A program made the position numbers and the translations under genes. From JACMLD01 sp044227095 (GTDB lineage: Bacteria > Bacteroidota > Bacteroidia > Chitinophagales > Chitinophagaceae), in contig JBGAFV010000001.1 of assembly GCA_044227095.1 (NCBI GenBank), positions 2,914,001 to 2,978,000 on the forward strand: a DNA stretch of 64,000 nucleotides, given 5' to 3'. The notes under the pieces are model-generated. The model was given only the letters and a program-made list of their open reading frames with translations, did not search any database and was not told the origin of the DNA. Numbering within the stretch: position 1 is the first letter of the stretch; each line of letters opens with the position of its first letter. Shown here piece after piece: positions 1 to 7,928 of the stretch.

Positions 1-960
1 AGAGCGTTGGCGATCTGTGCTGTACTCATAAGCCAGCGATACAATTTCTATTCCTCTTTCCCTGTTCCGGTTATAGTATTCACTAAGAAAAGCTGTTTCA
101 TCCATGCAGTTGGGGCACCAGCTTCCCATCAATTGCACTACCACTACTTTATTTTTAAAACGGTCATCATCAATTGATACCGGTTTGCCTTCAAGATCAT
201 TAAATTTAAAATGCAATTTTTCTTCGCCAGCACGCAGGTACATGGCAACATCATCTATTGGTAAAGTAGCAGTATCATTTTTCTCTGCATTCCATTGCTG
301 CTTAAATGTTGCGCCAGAATAAAACCACCCGTTGGTGATAGAAGTCTTATCATAGACCCTTGCTACAAATAAAAATGCATGTCCGCCATCAAAGCAGGAA
401 AGTTTTAAAGTATCATCGGTTACTACCCCTTCAAGGTAACGGTAATCACCAGTAGGATTAAGAAATGTGCCGGTAAGGTAATTACCACGTTGTGTAAGTT
501 CTGCAATAGCCGGATCGTTTGATTTCTTGCTGATAAATGTTGCAGACCACCGGCCATTAATATTCCATAATGCGCTGCTGCTGCCGGGGAAACGCTGTCC
601 GCCTTTTGTTGCAGTAAAAGCTAACACCTGCGTTTTAACAGCGCCGCCTTTTATCCATTTGCCGGAAAGGTTCCCGGTTTTTTTATCTTTTTTTATTCTG
701 AACTGCGATTCAAACAAAGGCATTTGTATAATAAGAGAATCTTTTTTTACCTGTATATCTGTTACACGCATCCGCTCGCTGGCATTGCGGATATACCATA
801 CCGGTTTATTGTTTTCTGTGGCCCATTCAAAATTAAAAACAATAGACTGACCGTCTTCCCTATGCAACTCGGCACGCCACCAATTGGCGGCTGGTTTTTG
901 CTGTGCGCTAACAAAAAAAGCGGACAACGATAAAAATGCGCAGGTTAGAACTTTTTTCAT
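1..960 (-). CDS. TlpA-like thioredoxin-fold protein, secreted (3' end cut by window)
   Basis: Reading leftward from an ATG at 958-960, the frame stays open to the window edge (320 codons). It begins with a signal peptide (Lys-Lys, hydrophobic core, ending in SAQ near residue 20). Residues of about 25-250 form an uncharacterised beta-rich region typical of Bacteroidota TlpA proteins. A thioredoxin fold follows, with the redox motif WCPNC at residues 281-285. The family reduces or isomerises disulfides in the periplasm, often linked to cytochrome maturation or cell-envelope redox. The substrate cannot be told. No SD sequence is evident, and the C-terminus lies outside the window. Confidence 0.85.
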   Translation of the reverse strand, partial: MKKVLTCAFLSLSAFFVSAQQKPAANWWRAELHREDGQSIVFNFEWATENNKPVWYIRNASERMRVTDIQVKKDSLIIQMPLFESQFRIKKDKKTGNLSGKWIKGGAVKTQVLAFTATKGGQRFPGSSSALWNINGRWSATFISKKSNDPAIAELTQRGNYLTGTFLNPTGDYRYLEGVVTDDTLKLSCFDGGHAFLFVARVYDKTSITNGWFYSGATFKQQWNAEKNDTATLPIDDVAMYLRAGEEKLHFKFNDLEGKPVSIDDDRFKNKVVVVQLMGSWCPNCMDETAFLSEYYNRNRERGIEIVSLAYEYSTDRQRS

Positions 961-1081
961 ACAAGTAAAACACTATTGTGAAAACAATATTGTGCAATTA
1001 TAGTTCAAAATCAAATGAAAGTGTGCGGTGTTGAGCGGCGGTTAGGCGCTTTAATGGCCGATAATTTGATATCTTTCGCTT

Positions 1082-1354
1082 ATGCAGCAAACCATTTCTA
1101 TTGTTGTTACAGGAAAAGTACAAGGTGTTTTTTACCGCCAATCTACCAAAGAAACGGCTGTCTCCTTAGGCATTACAGGTACAGTGCACAACCTTGCGGA
1201 TGGTTCTGTAAAGGTTATAGCCTCTGGTACAAAAGCGCAATTGGATAAACTCATTGCATGGTGCCACAGCGGACCGGCAAAAGCTATAGTAGCAAATGTA
1301 GAAACACAGGAAGAGCCATTGCAAACTTTTTTCGGTTTCAAAATTCTGCGATAG
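1082..1354 (+). CDS. acyP: Acylphosphatase
   Basis: A 90-residue protein, the normal length for acylphosphatase, which hydrolyses acyl-phosphates such as 1,3-bisphosphoglycerate and carbamoyl phosphate in the cytoplasm. The signature GKVQGVFYR is at residues 11-19 with the catalytic Arg at 19. The catalytic Asn is at about 37, in a VHNLADGSV segment that matches the usual VxNxxDGxV. It is divergent from the gene to its left and convergent with mqnE; the two stops are only about 10 bases apart, so no long spacer or clear terminator fits between them. It appears intact and monocistronic. Confidence 0.93.
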   Translation: MQQTISIVVTGKVQGVFYRQSTKETAVSLGITGTVHNLADGSVKVIASGTKAQLDKLIAWCHSGPAKAIVANVETQEEPLQTFFGFKILR

Positions 1355-1364
1355 GATCTTTTTA

Positions 1365-2537
1365 TTAATTAAGCAAAGGATCAACTGCAATATCTTTTAC
1401 TTCTACATTGCTAAAATCGCGGATTTCATTGTACAATGTATCTCTTTCTACCGGCTGGCGTTTTACCTGCTTAATTAGTGTTACCAGTTGTGCAGTGCTC
1501 ATAGAAGGTGTTTGTTCTTCACTTCCTGCCATTGAATAAATCTTCGTGGTATCATCAATAGTGCCATCAAGATCGTTTACACCAAAAGACAAAGTAAGCT
1601 GTGCATTCTGCCTGCCCAGCATGGGCCAGTATGCTTTCAGGTGCGGAAAATTATCCATGTACAATCTTGCTATTGCATAGAGGCGCATGTCTTCTATTAC
1701 AGAACTTTCAGCAACATGGCTCATGTCATTATCCTTATTTCTGAATTTTAATGGAATGAAAGTATTGAAGCCGCCTGTCTCATCCTGCAATTGTCTAAGT
1801 CGTTCCATATGATCAATGCGGTGCTCAAATTTTTCTATATGGCCATATAGCATGGTGGCGTTGCTATGCATGCCCATTTTATGTGCAGTCCGGTGAATAT
1901 TAAGCCATCCGTCTGCATCTACTTTATCTGCGCATATCTGCTGACGTATATCGGGATGAAAAATTTCTGCACCGCCACCGGGTAATGAATCCAGTCCGGC
2001 CTCGTGCAATAATTTCAATCCTTCTTCTGCAGATACTTTTGCCTTGCGGAACATGTAATCCAGTTCAACGGCTGTATATCCTTTTATGTGTAATGAAGGA
2101 CGGTGTGTTTTAATCTGCTTCATCAAGTCAATAAAAAAACCAAGGTTTAATTTTGGATGAACGCCGCCAACAATATGCACTTCGGTAATGGGTTTATTGT
2201 CGTAGCCTTTTACAATATGCATCATCTGCTCAGTACTCAGTTCCCATCCTTCTTCGCGATGAGCATATAATTTTGAATAAGCACAAAATGCACAGGAGAA
2301 TACACAAACATTGGTAGGTTCTATATGAAAGTTGCGATTGAAATAAGTTTTATCGCCATGCAGTTTTTCACGCACATAATTTGCAAGGGCGCCAACATAT
2401 GCAAGCGATCCTTTTTCAAACAGCATCACACCTTCTGGTGCTGTTATTCTTTCGCCAGCTAAAACTTTTTCTCCAATCTGCTGCAGTTGTTTGTCGTTTG
2501 TTTTAATAAGTGTAGCTACCTGTATTGCACTGCTCAT
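1365..2537 (-). CDS. mqnE: Aminofutalosine synthase MqnE (radical SAM)
   Basis: A 390-residue radical SAM enzyme of the futalosine menaquinone pathway. MqnE joins SAM-derived adenosyl radical chemistry to 3-((1-carboxyvinyl)oxy)benzoate, giving aminofutalosine. The [4Fe-4S] cysteines follow the CxxxCxxC pattern at residues 78, 82 and 85. The downstream LDSLPGGGAEIF segment is typical of the MqnE/MqnC group and, together with the HIVGGVHP motif, favours MqnE over MqnC. The ATG at 2535-2537 sits about 20 bases after a TACCTTTG promoter box. No other menaquinone genes are adjacent, so the pathway genes are dispersed. The MqnE versus MqnC call is inferred from motifs. Confidence 0.88.
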   Translation of the reverse strand: MSSAIQVATLIKTNDKQLQQIGEKVLAGERITAPEGVMLFEKGSLAYVGALANYVREKLHGDKTYFNRNFHIEPTNVCVFSCAFCAYSKLYAHREEGWELSTEQMMHIVKGYDNKPITEVHIVGGVHPKLNLGFFIDLMKQIKTHRPSLHIKGYTAVELDYMFRKAKVSAEEGLKLLHEAGLDSLPGGGAEIFHPDIRQQICADKVDADGWLNIHRTAHKMGMHSNATMLYGHIEKFEHRIDHMERLRQLQDETGGFNTFIPLKFRNKDNDMSHVAESSVIEDMRLYAIARLYMDNFPHLKAYWPMLGRQNAQLTLSFGVNDLDGTIDDTTKIYSMAGSEEQTPSMSTAQLVTLIKQVKRQPVERDTLYNEIRDFSNVEVKDIAVDPLLN

Positions 2538-2558
2538 TTACTATGTGTTTAATGTTTG

Positions 2559-2566
2559 CAAAGGTA
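2559..2566 (-). promoter_or_regulatory. Bacteroidota -7 box upstream of mqnE
   Basis: On the minus strand the octamer reads TACCTTTG, an exact match to the Bacteroidota TAnnTTTG consensus. It lies 21 bases before the mqnE ATG. The matching -33 TTTG is weak. The remaining 2567-2841 spacer towards the PhoH gene is A+T-rich and shows a second TAnnTTTG match at 2768-2775 on the plus strand, which could drive the PhoH gene. Confidence 0.55.
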
Positions 2567-2841
2567 CAAATGCAGCGGCATAAAGGATATAAAAAAATAC
2601 TGCTGTCAGAGGGAAAAAGAATAAACAGGCTTATTGAACTTTTGCTAAAGCCGGTTGTTGTTTTTTATTTAATGCCCTGTTGCATACTTTAGGCAATGCA
2701 TAAACCGTTTATCAATTATCCACACGCTGTTAGTAATTAACTGTAGGAAGTATATAGTTTGATGGATTATATTTGAAATAGACGGATGGGTTAAATTAAT
2801 TTGTACCATTACTTAACAAAAAAGTTAAAGCCTGAATAAAT

Positions 2842-3843
2842 GTGGGGCCTGACTTTAAAAACCAAATTGAATTGACAGAAGCCATTATCAACCTTGAATC
2901 AGTTAACCCGATAGAGTTTTTTGGAGTAAACAACGGTAAACTGGATATCCTGAAAAAGAAATTCCCCCTCTTAAAAGTTTTAAGCCGCGGCACACAGGTA
3001 AAATTGAGCGGTTCTCCGGAGCAGGTAGAAAACGCCAAAGAAAAAATTGATCTCATTGTACAGTACCTGGAAAGGAACGGGCACATGAGTGAAAATTATT
3101 TTGAGCAAATACTTGGTGGAGACGATGCCGAAACGGTTGATCATTTTATAGATCGCAATCCCAATGATATACTGGTTTTTGGTCCGCATGGTAAAACTGT
3201 GCGTGCAAGAACTTCCAACCAGAAGCATATGGTTGCAGGCATCGATAAAAATGATATCATGTTTGCAATTGGCCCTGCAGGTACTGGTAAAACCTATACT
3301 GCTGTAGCGCTTGCTGTACGTGCATTAAAAAATAAACTGGTTAAGAAAATTATATTAACCCGTCCGGCGGTAGAAGCAGGAGAAAGCCTCGGCTTTTTGC
3401 CAGGAGATTTAAAGGAAAAAATTGATCCTTACCTGCGTCCATTGTATGATGCGCTGGATGATATGATACCAGCAGATAAGCTTGGGTATTATATGAGCAC
3501 ACGTACTATAGAGATAGCACCACTTGCGTATATGCGTGGCCGTACTTTGGATAATGCTTTTATTATTCTTGATGAAGCACAGAATGCTACGGATTTGCAA
3601 TTGAAGATGTTCTTAACACGCATAGGCTCTAATGCAAAAGCCATTATTACCGGCGATATGACACAGGTGGATTTGCCCCGCAACCAGCGTAGCGGCCTGG
3701 AAAAAGCTGTACGCATCCTGCAAAACGTAGATGGCATTTCTCATATAAAACTTGATGAAGAAGATGTTGTGCGCCACCGCCTGGTAAAAGCCATCATCAG
3801 GGCATACGATAAAGAAAAATTAAGAGAAGAGGGAAACCAATAA
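2842..3843 (+). CDS. PhoH-like P-loop ATPase
   Basis: A 333-residue PhoH/YbeZ-family protein. The N-terminal 110 residues resemble the KH-like region of bacterial PhoH proteins. The ATPase domain has Walker A GPAGTGKT at 144-151 and Walker B FIILDEAQN at about 240-248. The family is linked to RNA metabolism and ribosome maturation in the cytoplasm; in many genomes it partners YbeY. The start is a GTG at 2842. An in-frame TGA lies three codons upstream, and the overlapping ATG at 2840 opens a frame that stops after 11 codons. GTG is therefore the best choice, although a later start remains possible. Confidence 0.87.
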   Translation: MGPDFKNQIELTEAIINLESVNPIEFFGVNNGKLDILKKKFPLLKVLSRGTQVKLSGSPEQVENAKEKIDLIVQYLERNGHMSENYFEQILGGDDAETVDHFIDRNPNDILVFGPHGKTVRARTSNQKHMVAGIDKNDIMFAIGPAGTGKTYTAVALAVRALKNKLVKKIILTRPAVEAGESLGFLPGDLKEKIDPYLRPLYDALDDMIPADKLGYYMSTRTIEIAPLAYMRGRTLDNAFIILDEAQNATDLQLKMFLTRIGSNAKAIITGDMTQVDLPRNQRSGLEKAVRILQNVDGISHIKLDEEDVVRHRLVKAIIRAYDKEKLREEGNQ

Positions 3844-3868
3844 TAAATAAATCCGGAATTATAAAAAC

Positions 3869-3898
3869 AAGGCGCTGTAATGGCGCCTTTCCTTTTTT
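3869..3898 (+). terminator. Rho-independent terminator after the PhoH gene
   Basis: A perfect 7-base stem AAGGCGC / GCGCCTT (3869-3875 and 3883-3889) with a 7-base loop is followed by a T-rich tract (TTTCCTTTTTT). It starts 26 bases after the stop codon. Confidence 0.8.
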
Positions 3899-3951
3899 AG
3901 GCCGTTAACATAGCATTAAATTGCCGCCGCTGGCAGATTTGACAGAAATAG

Positions 3952-3985
3952 TTTGTACTGTCAATACCTATTTTGAATAGTTTTG
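3952..3985 (+). promoter_or_regulatory. Bacteroidota -33/-7 promoter for the 4002 lipoprotein gene
   Basis: TTTG at 3952-3955 and TAGTTTTG at 3978-3985 match the -33 TTTG and -7 TAnnTTTG boxes, with a 22-base spacer (usual 19-21). The start codon follows 16 bases later. Confidence 0.55.
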
Positions 3986-4001
3986 CACTGAAATAGAAAA
4001 T

Positions 4002-4415
4002 ATGAAAAAAGGAATATTGTTTTTTATAGTGATAATGGTAATGCTTTCGTGCAACAATAAAGAGGGTTATAAAAAAGGCGTAGATGCAGTGGATGCTGGT
4101 ACACAGTTTATCAGGGCATCGCTTAATGGCAATTATGATAAAGCCAGTTTTTATTTATACAAAGATTCTGCCGGCGTAAATGAAATGCTTTTAAATAAAT
4201 GGAGAAACGATTATAATGGCTGGAAGCAGGAAGATAAAGTAGGACACAAGGAAGCAAACATTATTGTGATTACAACGCAACAGGTTAATGATTCTACACT
4301 CAATTATATTTTTCGCAACTCTTATAAAAAAGATACCACCACAATAAAGGTTATTAAAACAAAAGGAGAGTGGTTGGTAGATTTGAAGGATACATTTATT
4401 AAAAGCGTCTATTAA
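4002..4415 (+). CDS. Small lipoprotein of unknown function
   Basis: A 137-residue protein with a classic lipoprotein signal: Lys-Lys, a hydrophobic stretch, then the lipobox MLSC near residue 17. The mature part starts with NNKEG, is hydrophilic and has an alternating charged/beta-like pattern. It resembles small DUF4878-type folds in length and in its terminal KGEWLVDLKD segment, but that likeness is weak. It lies 45 bases before the nuclease gene on the same strand and may be co-transcribed with it. It has its own good promoter. Function unknown. Confidence 0.75.
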   Translation: MKKGILFFIVIMVMLSCNNKEGYKKGVDAVDAGTQFIRASLNGNYDKASFYLYKDSAGVNEMLLNKWRNDYNGWKQEDKVGHKEANIIVITTQQVNDSTLNYIFRNSYKKDTTTIKVIKTKGEWLVDLKDTFIKSVY

Positions 4416-4460
4416 GAATTTCCTACCGACTTTAATATATTACCAAGTAATAAGTAACTG

Positions 4461-5465
4461 ATGAAAAAAAGAATTTTGTCTTATTTGCTGATCGCAGGAC
4501 TTGTGTCAGGTTCAGTTTTTTTCCTCTCCTGGGGTACCTGGGGCCACCAGCACATTAATAATGCTGCCGTTTTTGGTTTGCCCGAAAGCATGCGCCATTT
4601 TTTTTATAATCATATAGATTTTATTACAGAAGAATCAATAATACCCGATGTAAGAAAATATACAATAAATGATAAGGCTGAATTTCCAAGACATTATATT
4701 GATATAGAATCTTTCCAGGTTAAGCCAACAGACAGTTTGCCGTTTACCATGACGGATGCTCTTACAAAGTATGATGCAAAATTCCTGGACAAAAATGGTA
4801 TGCTTCCCTGGTATATGATGGAAGTAATGCAAAAACTTACAAAAGCTTTCAGCAACAGGAGAAAAGCCGAAATACTTTTTCTTGCTGCAGATCTCGGTCA
4901 TTATATGGGCGATGCCAATATGCCTTTGCATACTTCTCTTAACCACAATGGGCAGCTTACTGATCAAAAAGGAATTCATGCATTTTTTGAATCGCAAATA
5001 CCAGAGCAATTTGGCAGCAGCTATAATTTTTATACAGGCGATGCTGTTTATATAAAGGATGTGCCCGCAGAAATATGGCGTATTGTTATGGAGAGCCATA
5101 AACTTGCAGATACATTATTGCTGACTGAAAAAAAATTAAAGGCGAATTATGACACCAGCAAAATTTTTATGAAAGATGCCAATGGAAATATTTTGTATAA
5201 CCGTTATCATGATCCCGTTCATACCTACGAATACGCAAAAGCGTACCACACCGCATTAAACGGAATGGTAGAAAGGCAATTAAGGGCCGCCGCCGCATCA
5301 ACAGCCAATATGTGGTATACTGCATGGGTAAATGCCGGAAGCCCCAATCTTGATTCACTTGATGAACCGGCACGTACAGAGAGAAACCGAAAAAGCTATA
5401 AAAAGGATTACAACAGGTGGAAAAACGGTGAACTCTTTGGATTTAAAATTGATACTGAGTTTTAG
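4461..5465 (+). CDS. S1/P1 nuclease or zinc-dependent phospholipase C-like secreted protein
   Basis: A 334-residue protein with an N-terminal signal segment (about residues 1-24). The mature N-terminus begins WGTWGHQHINNAAV; a Trp-Gly-His start is the hallmark of the S1/P1 nuclease / zinc phospholipase C fold, in which the N-terminal Trp and nearby His bind zinc. Other likely ligands are in DLGHYMGDANMPLH (HxxxD) and the later HAFFE. Family members hydrolyse single-stranded nucleic acids or phospholipids outside the cytoplasmic membrane. Which activity applies cannot be read from the sequence. Bacteroidota homologues are often annotated only as zinc-dependent phospholipase C family. Confidence 0.8.
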   Translation: MKKRILSYLLIAGLVSGSVFFLSWGTWGHQHINNAAVFGLPESMRHFFYNHIDFITEESIIPDVRKYTINDKAEFPRHYIDIESFQVKPTDSLPFTMTDALTKYDAKFLDKNGMLPWYMMEVMQKLTKAFSNRRKAEILFLAADLGHYMGDANMPLHTSLNHNGQLTDQKGIHAFFESQIPEQFGSSYNFYTGDAVYIKDVPAEIWRIVMESHKLADTLLLTEKKLKANYDTSKIFMKDANGNILYNRYHDPVHTYEYAKAYHTALNGMVERQLRAAAASTANMWYTAWVNAGSPNLDSLDEPARTERNRKSYKKDYNRWKNGELFGFKIDTEF

Positions 5466-5715
5466 TCTATTTTAACCACGGAGGCGCAGATAACACAGGG
5501 CAGCACAGGTGTATTTACATTATATGGAAGATGCCGCGTTTAATTGGACAACTTTCATGGCAATGGCTATTAGGGCGATAACATGGAGAAACAATCAAAG
5601 CTTGCAGCTAATAGCTAACAGCTTGTAGCTTTTTTTGCGTTCTTTGCGAGAAACAAGCGCCACTGCCGGATCCACAAAAAAAATAAATTCAATTCCATTT
5701 CCCGCAATTCATTTG
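5466..5715. other. Non-coding spacer with degenerate AGCT repeats
   Basis: No supportable gene. At 5597-5632 there are three loose copies of an AGCTtGcAGCT-like unit that can fold as an imperfect hairpin and end in seven Ts. It may act as a terminator for the upstream gene. Confidence 0.4.
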
Positions 5716-5723
5716 TACGTTTG
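5716..5723 (+). promoter_or_regulatory. -7 box upstream of ppa
   Basis: TACGTTTG is an exact match to TAnnTTTG, 20 bases before the ppa start codon. The -33 element is not clear. Confidence 0.5.
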
Positions 5724-5743
5724 TATGGCTAATAAATAAAAAT

Positions 5744-6286
5744 ATGCAAATAGTATCGCACCCATGGCATGGCATCAGCGCCGGAGAAAACGCCCCCCGC
5801 ATTGTAAACGCAGTAGTAGAAATACCGCAGGGTTCTCGTTGTAAATATGAAATAGACAAAGACAGCGGCATGCTTAAGCTGGATCGAATCATTTATTCTT
5901 CGTTTCACTATCCGTGTAACTATGGGTTTATACCGCAGACTTATGGCGATGACAAAGATCCGCTGGATATTTTAATACTTACATCACTTCCTGTACAGGC
6001 ACTTTGTTTGATGCAGGCAAAAGTTGTTGGCGTTATGCAAATGATTGATGGCGGCGATGCTGATGATAAAATAATTGCTGTGGCGGCTAATGATCCTACC
6101 GTAAATCATTATAACAACATTGAAGAATTGCCCAAGCATTTTTTTGATGAGCTTCGTCATTTTTTTGAGGAATATAAAAAGCTTGAAAACAAAACTGTAA
6201 TTGTAGAAGAGTTTGGCGACAAGAGCCAGGCGTTGAAAGTAATTGAAGAAGCAATGGCATTCTATAAAAAGAATTTCAGGAAATAA
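5744..6286 (+). CDS. ppa: Inorganic pyrophosphatase, family I
   Basis: A 180-residue soluble enzyme that hydrolyses pyrophosphate to phosphate and so pulls biosynthetic reactions forward. The family I features are present: the substrate-binding EIPQGSRCKYE segment (about residues 27-37), YPCNYGFIPQTYGDD, and the Mg-binding DDKDPLDILIL (D-x-D-P-x-D type), followed by a DGGDADDKIIAV loop. The length is normal. It may be read through into the TauE-like gene that starts 32 bases downstream. Confidence 0.95.
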   Translation: MQIVSHPWHGISAGENAPRIVNAVVEIPQGSRCKYEIDKDSGMLKLDRIIYSSFHYPCNYGFIPQTYGDDKDPLDILILTSLPVQALCLMQAKVVGVMQMIDGGDADDKIIAVAANDPTVNHYNNIEELPKHFFDELRHFFEEYKKLENKTVIVEEFGDKSQALKVIEEAMAFYKKNFRK

Positions 6287-6317
6287 ACCTGTATTGTATA
6301 ACCGCTAATATTTTTTT

Positions 6318-6698
6318 ATGAGTATGCAAACAATGCTGCTGCTGGCAATTATTGGCATGGCTGCAGGAATTTTAAGCGGAATGATAGGTATTGGCGGTGG
6401 TATAATAGTTGTACCGGCATTGGTCTTTATACTCGGTTTTTCTCAACAACAGGCGCAGGGCACATCGCTTGGCTTATTGCTTTTGCCTGTAGGCATACTT
6501 GCTGTAATGAATTATTACAAACAGGGTTTTATTGATGTAAAAGTAGTTGGCATTATGGGCCTCACTTTTATATTAGGCGGTTGGCTGGGAAGCAAGCTGG
6601 CATTGTCCCTCCCGCAGGAAATAATAAAAAAAATATTTGCGTTTGTATTAATAGTGGTAGCAGTAAAAATGCTTTTTTTCGATAAAAAGATTGCTTAG
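6318..6698 (+). CDS. Half-size TauE/SafE family membrane transporter
   Basis: A 126-residue hydrophobic protein with about four membrane segments. The glycine-rich stretch GILSGMIGIGGGIIVVPALV near the N-terminus is the signature of the TauE/SafE (DUF81) family, which exports sulfite, sulfonates or organic acids. Full-length members have about 250 residues built from two such halves, so this one would have to dimerise. Half-size members are common, and no frameshifted second half follows. Substrate unknown. Confidence 0.82.
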   Translation: MSMQTMLLLAIIGMAAGILSGMIGIGGGIIVVPALVFILGFSQQQAQGTSLGLLLLPVGILAVMNYYKQGFIDVKVVGIMGLTFILGGWLGSKLALSLPQEIIKKIFAFVLIVVAVKMLFFDKKIA

Positions 6699-6870
6699 TA
6701 ATTGCTGATTTTGAGATTTGGGGATTTCTTGATTGCTAAAAAGTGCAGATTAACTAATATTAAGCAACAGCTCAAAATCACCAAATCCCGCAATCTCGAA
6801 ATTCCAAAATTCTTCTGCTGGAATTATTTTCATAAACTATCTTTCTCTTTGTGAATTTTTTGATTAATTG
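6699..6870. repeat. Long imperfect inverted repeat in the spacer
   Basis: The segment near 6708-6735 (TTTTGAGATTTGGGGATTT) is roughly the reverse complement of 6772-6810 (AAAATCACCAAATCCC and following). It can form an extended imperfect hairpin of about 100 bases. It could be a bidirectional terminator or a small decayed palindromic element. A similar A+T-rich one lies between nrdB and nrdA. Confidence 0.45.
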
Positions 6871-6896
6871 CATCTAACCAACAGAAACTTACACGT

Positions 6897-7469
6897 TTGA
6901 ATTCAGATCGCTATAAAGATATATCAGACGCTTCCCTGCTGGATAGGTTTTATGCAGATAAAGACAACCAGTGGCTGGGCATTTTACTGCAACGCTATAC
7001 CATGCTGTTGCTGGGTGTGTGCATGAAGTATTTAAAAAATGAAGACGATGCTAAAGACAGCGTTCAGCAGGTATTTATGAAAGCCATTGCAGAACTGCAT
7101 AAATACAAAGTGGAATATTTTAAGAGCTGGGTATACATGGTAGCCAAAAACCATTGCCTTATGAAGCTAAGGGAAAGGCAGGGTAAAACACCGGCAGTGC
7201 TGAACGAACAAACTTTTGTGATGGAAGATGAGCCCACACCTGTTCAATTGCACCTCGATAAAGACCGAATGCTGGATGCCATGACCCAGGCGTTGGAAGA
7301 ATTAAACGCAGAGCAGAAACAATGTGTAACTTTGTTTTACCTGCAAAAGAAATCATATACAGAAATTGCGGGTACAACAGGATACAGTATGATGCAGGTG
7401 AAAAGTTATATTCAGAATGGAAAAAGAAATTTAAAAATAGCAGTAGAACGCCTCACAAAACAGAAATGA
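6897..7469 (+). CDS. ECF-type RNA polymerase sigma factor
   Basis: A 190-residue sigma-70-family protein. Region 2 lies around residues 25-90 (DDAKDSVQQVFMKAI, the core-binding/-10 part) and region 4 around 125-180, with the helix-turn-helix KSYTEIAGTTGYSMMQVKSYIQNGKRNLK. The start is TTG at 6897; the first ATG downstream would remove most of region 2. Its stop overlaps the next gene's start (AAATGA), so the two are translationally coupled. The partner has one membrane span, suggesting a sigma/anti-sigma-like pair that answers an envelope signal. The signal is unknown. Confidence 0.9.
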   Translation: MNSDRYKDISDASLLDRFYADKDNQWLGILLQRYTMLLLGVCMKYLKNEDDAKDSVQQVFMKAIAELHKYKVEYFKSWVYMVAKNHCLMKLRERQGKTPAVLNEQTFVMEDEPTPVQLHLDKDRMLDAMTQALEELNAEQKQCVTLFYLQKKSYTEIAGTTGYSMMQVKSYIQNGKRNLKIAVERLTKQK

Positions 7470-7837
7470 ACAAAGATTTGCTGAACATATTATCCAATAG
7501 CAGTAAAGACATCGATAACCAGCAATTGATGGATTATCTTGCCGGCAAATTGTCTGACGAAGAAAAGCATGAAATAGAAATGCAGCTGGCTGATAATGAT
7601 TTTATGAAAGACGCACTTGAAGGCCTTGAAACAGTAAAAGACAAAAAAGACATCAACCTGTTTGTTGACCAGCTAAACCGTGAACTGCATAAAAAACTAA
7701 AGCAAAAACAAAAAAGAAAACAAAAGAGAAAATTATTGCAGCAAAGATGGGTATACGCTGCTATTGTTCTTATCCTCGCATTGGTAATTGCTACCTGGCT
7801 AATGATTGTTAAATACCAGGCCCTAAAAGGCAGGTAA
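7466..7837 (+). CDS. Single-span membrane protein coupled to the sigma factor (possible anti-sigma)
   Basis: A 123-residue protein whose ATG at 7466 overlaps the sigma factor stop. An earlier in-frame start would run deep inside the sigma gene and is rejected. The N-terminal 80 residues are acidic and helical, with DNQQLMDYLAGKLSDEEKHEIE, a pattern seen in short anti-sigma or zinc-finger-like regulators. A very basic stretch (KKLKQKQKRKQKRK) precedes one membrane segment at about 95-117. The cytoplasmic N-terminus fits sigma sequestration. No HxxxCxxC zinc motif is seen, so the anti-sigma role is inferred from position and topology only. Confidence 0.75.
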   Translation: MNKDLLNILSNSSKDIDNQQLMDYLAGKLSDEEKHEIEMQLADNDFMKDALEGLETVKDKKDINLFVDQLNRELHKKLKQKQKRKQKRKLLQQRWVYAAIVLILALVIATWLMIVKYQALKGR

Positions 7838-7928
7838 CACCAACTATATTTATACATCAGCCAAAGAAAATCAGCCTTCTTTTTATTGCTCATTATCTAT
7901 CTTCCTTATCTTTAAGCAAACCCTGCTT

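Noticed and set aside
2716..2724. Perfect DnaA box (TTATCCACA) in the spacer before the PhoH gene
   Set aside because: A single 9-base match is likely by chance in 64 kb on two strands; no cluster of boxes, no dnaA or dnaN nearby.
7322..7465. Longer start for the sigma factor partner, inside the sigma gene
   Set aside because: It would overlap the region 4 coding sequence in another frame; the ATG overlapping the sigma stop is the typical coupled arrangement.
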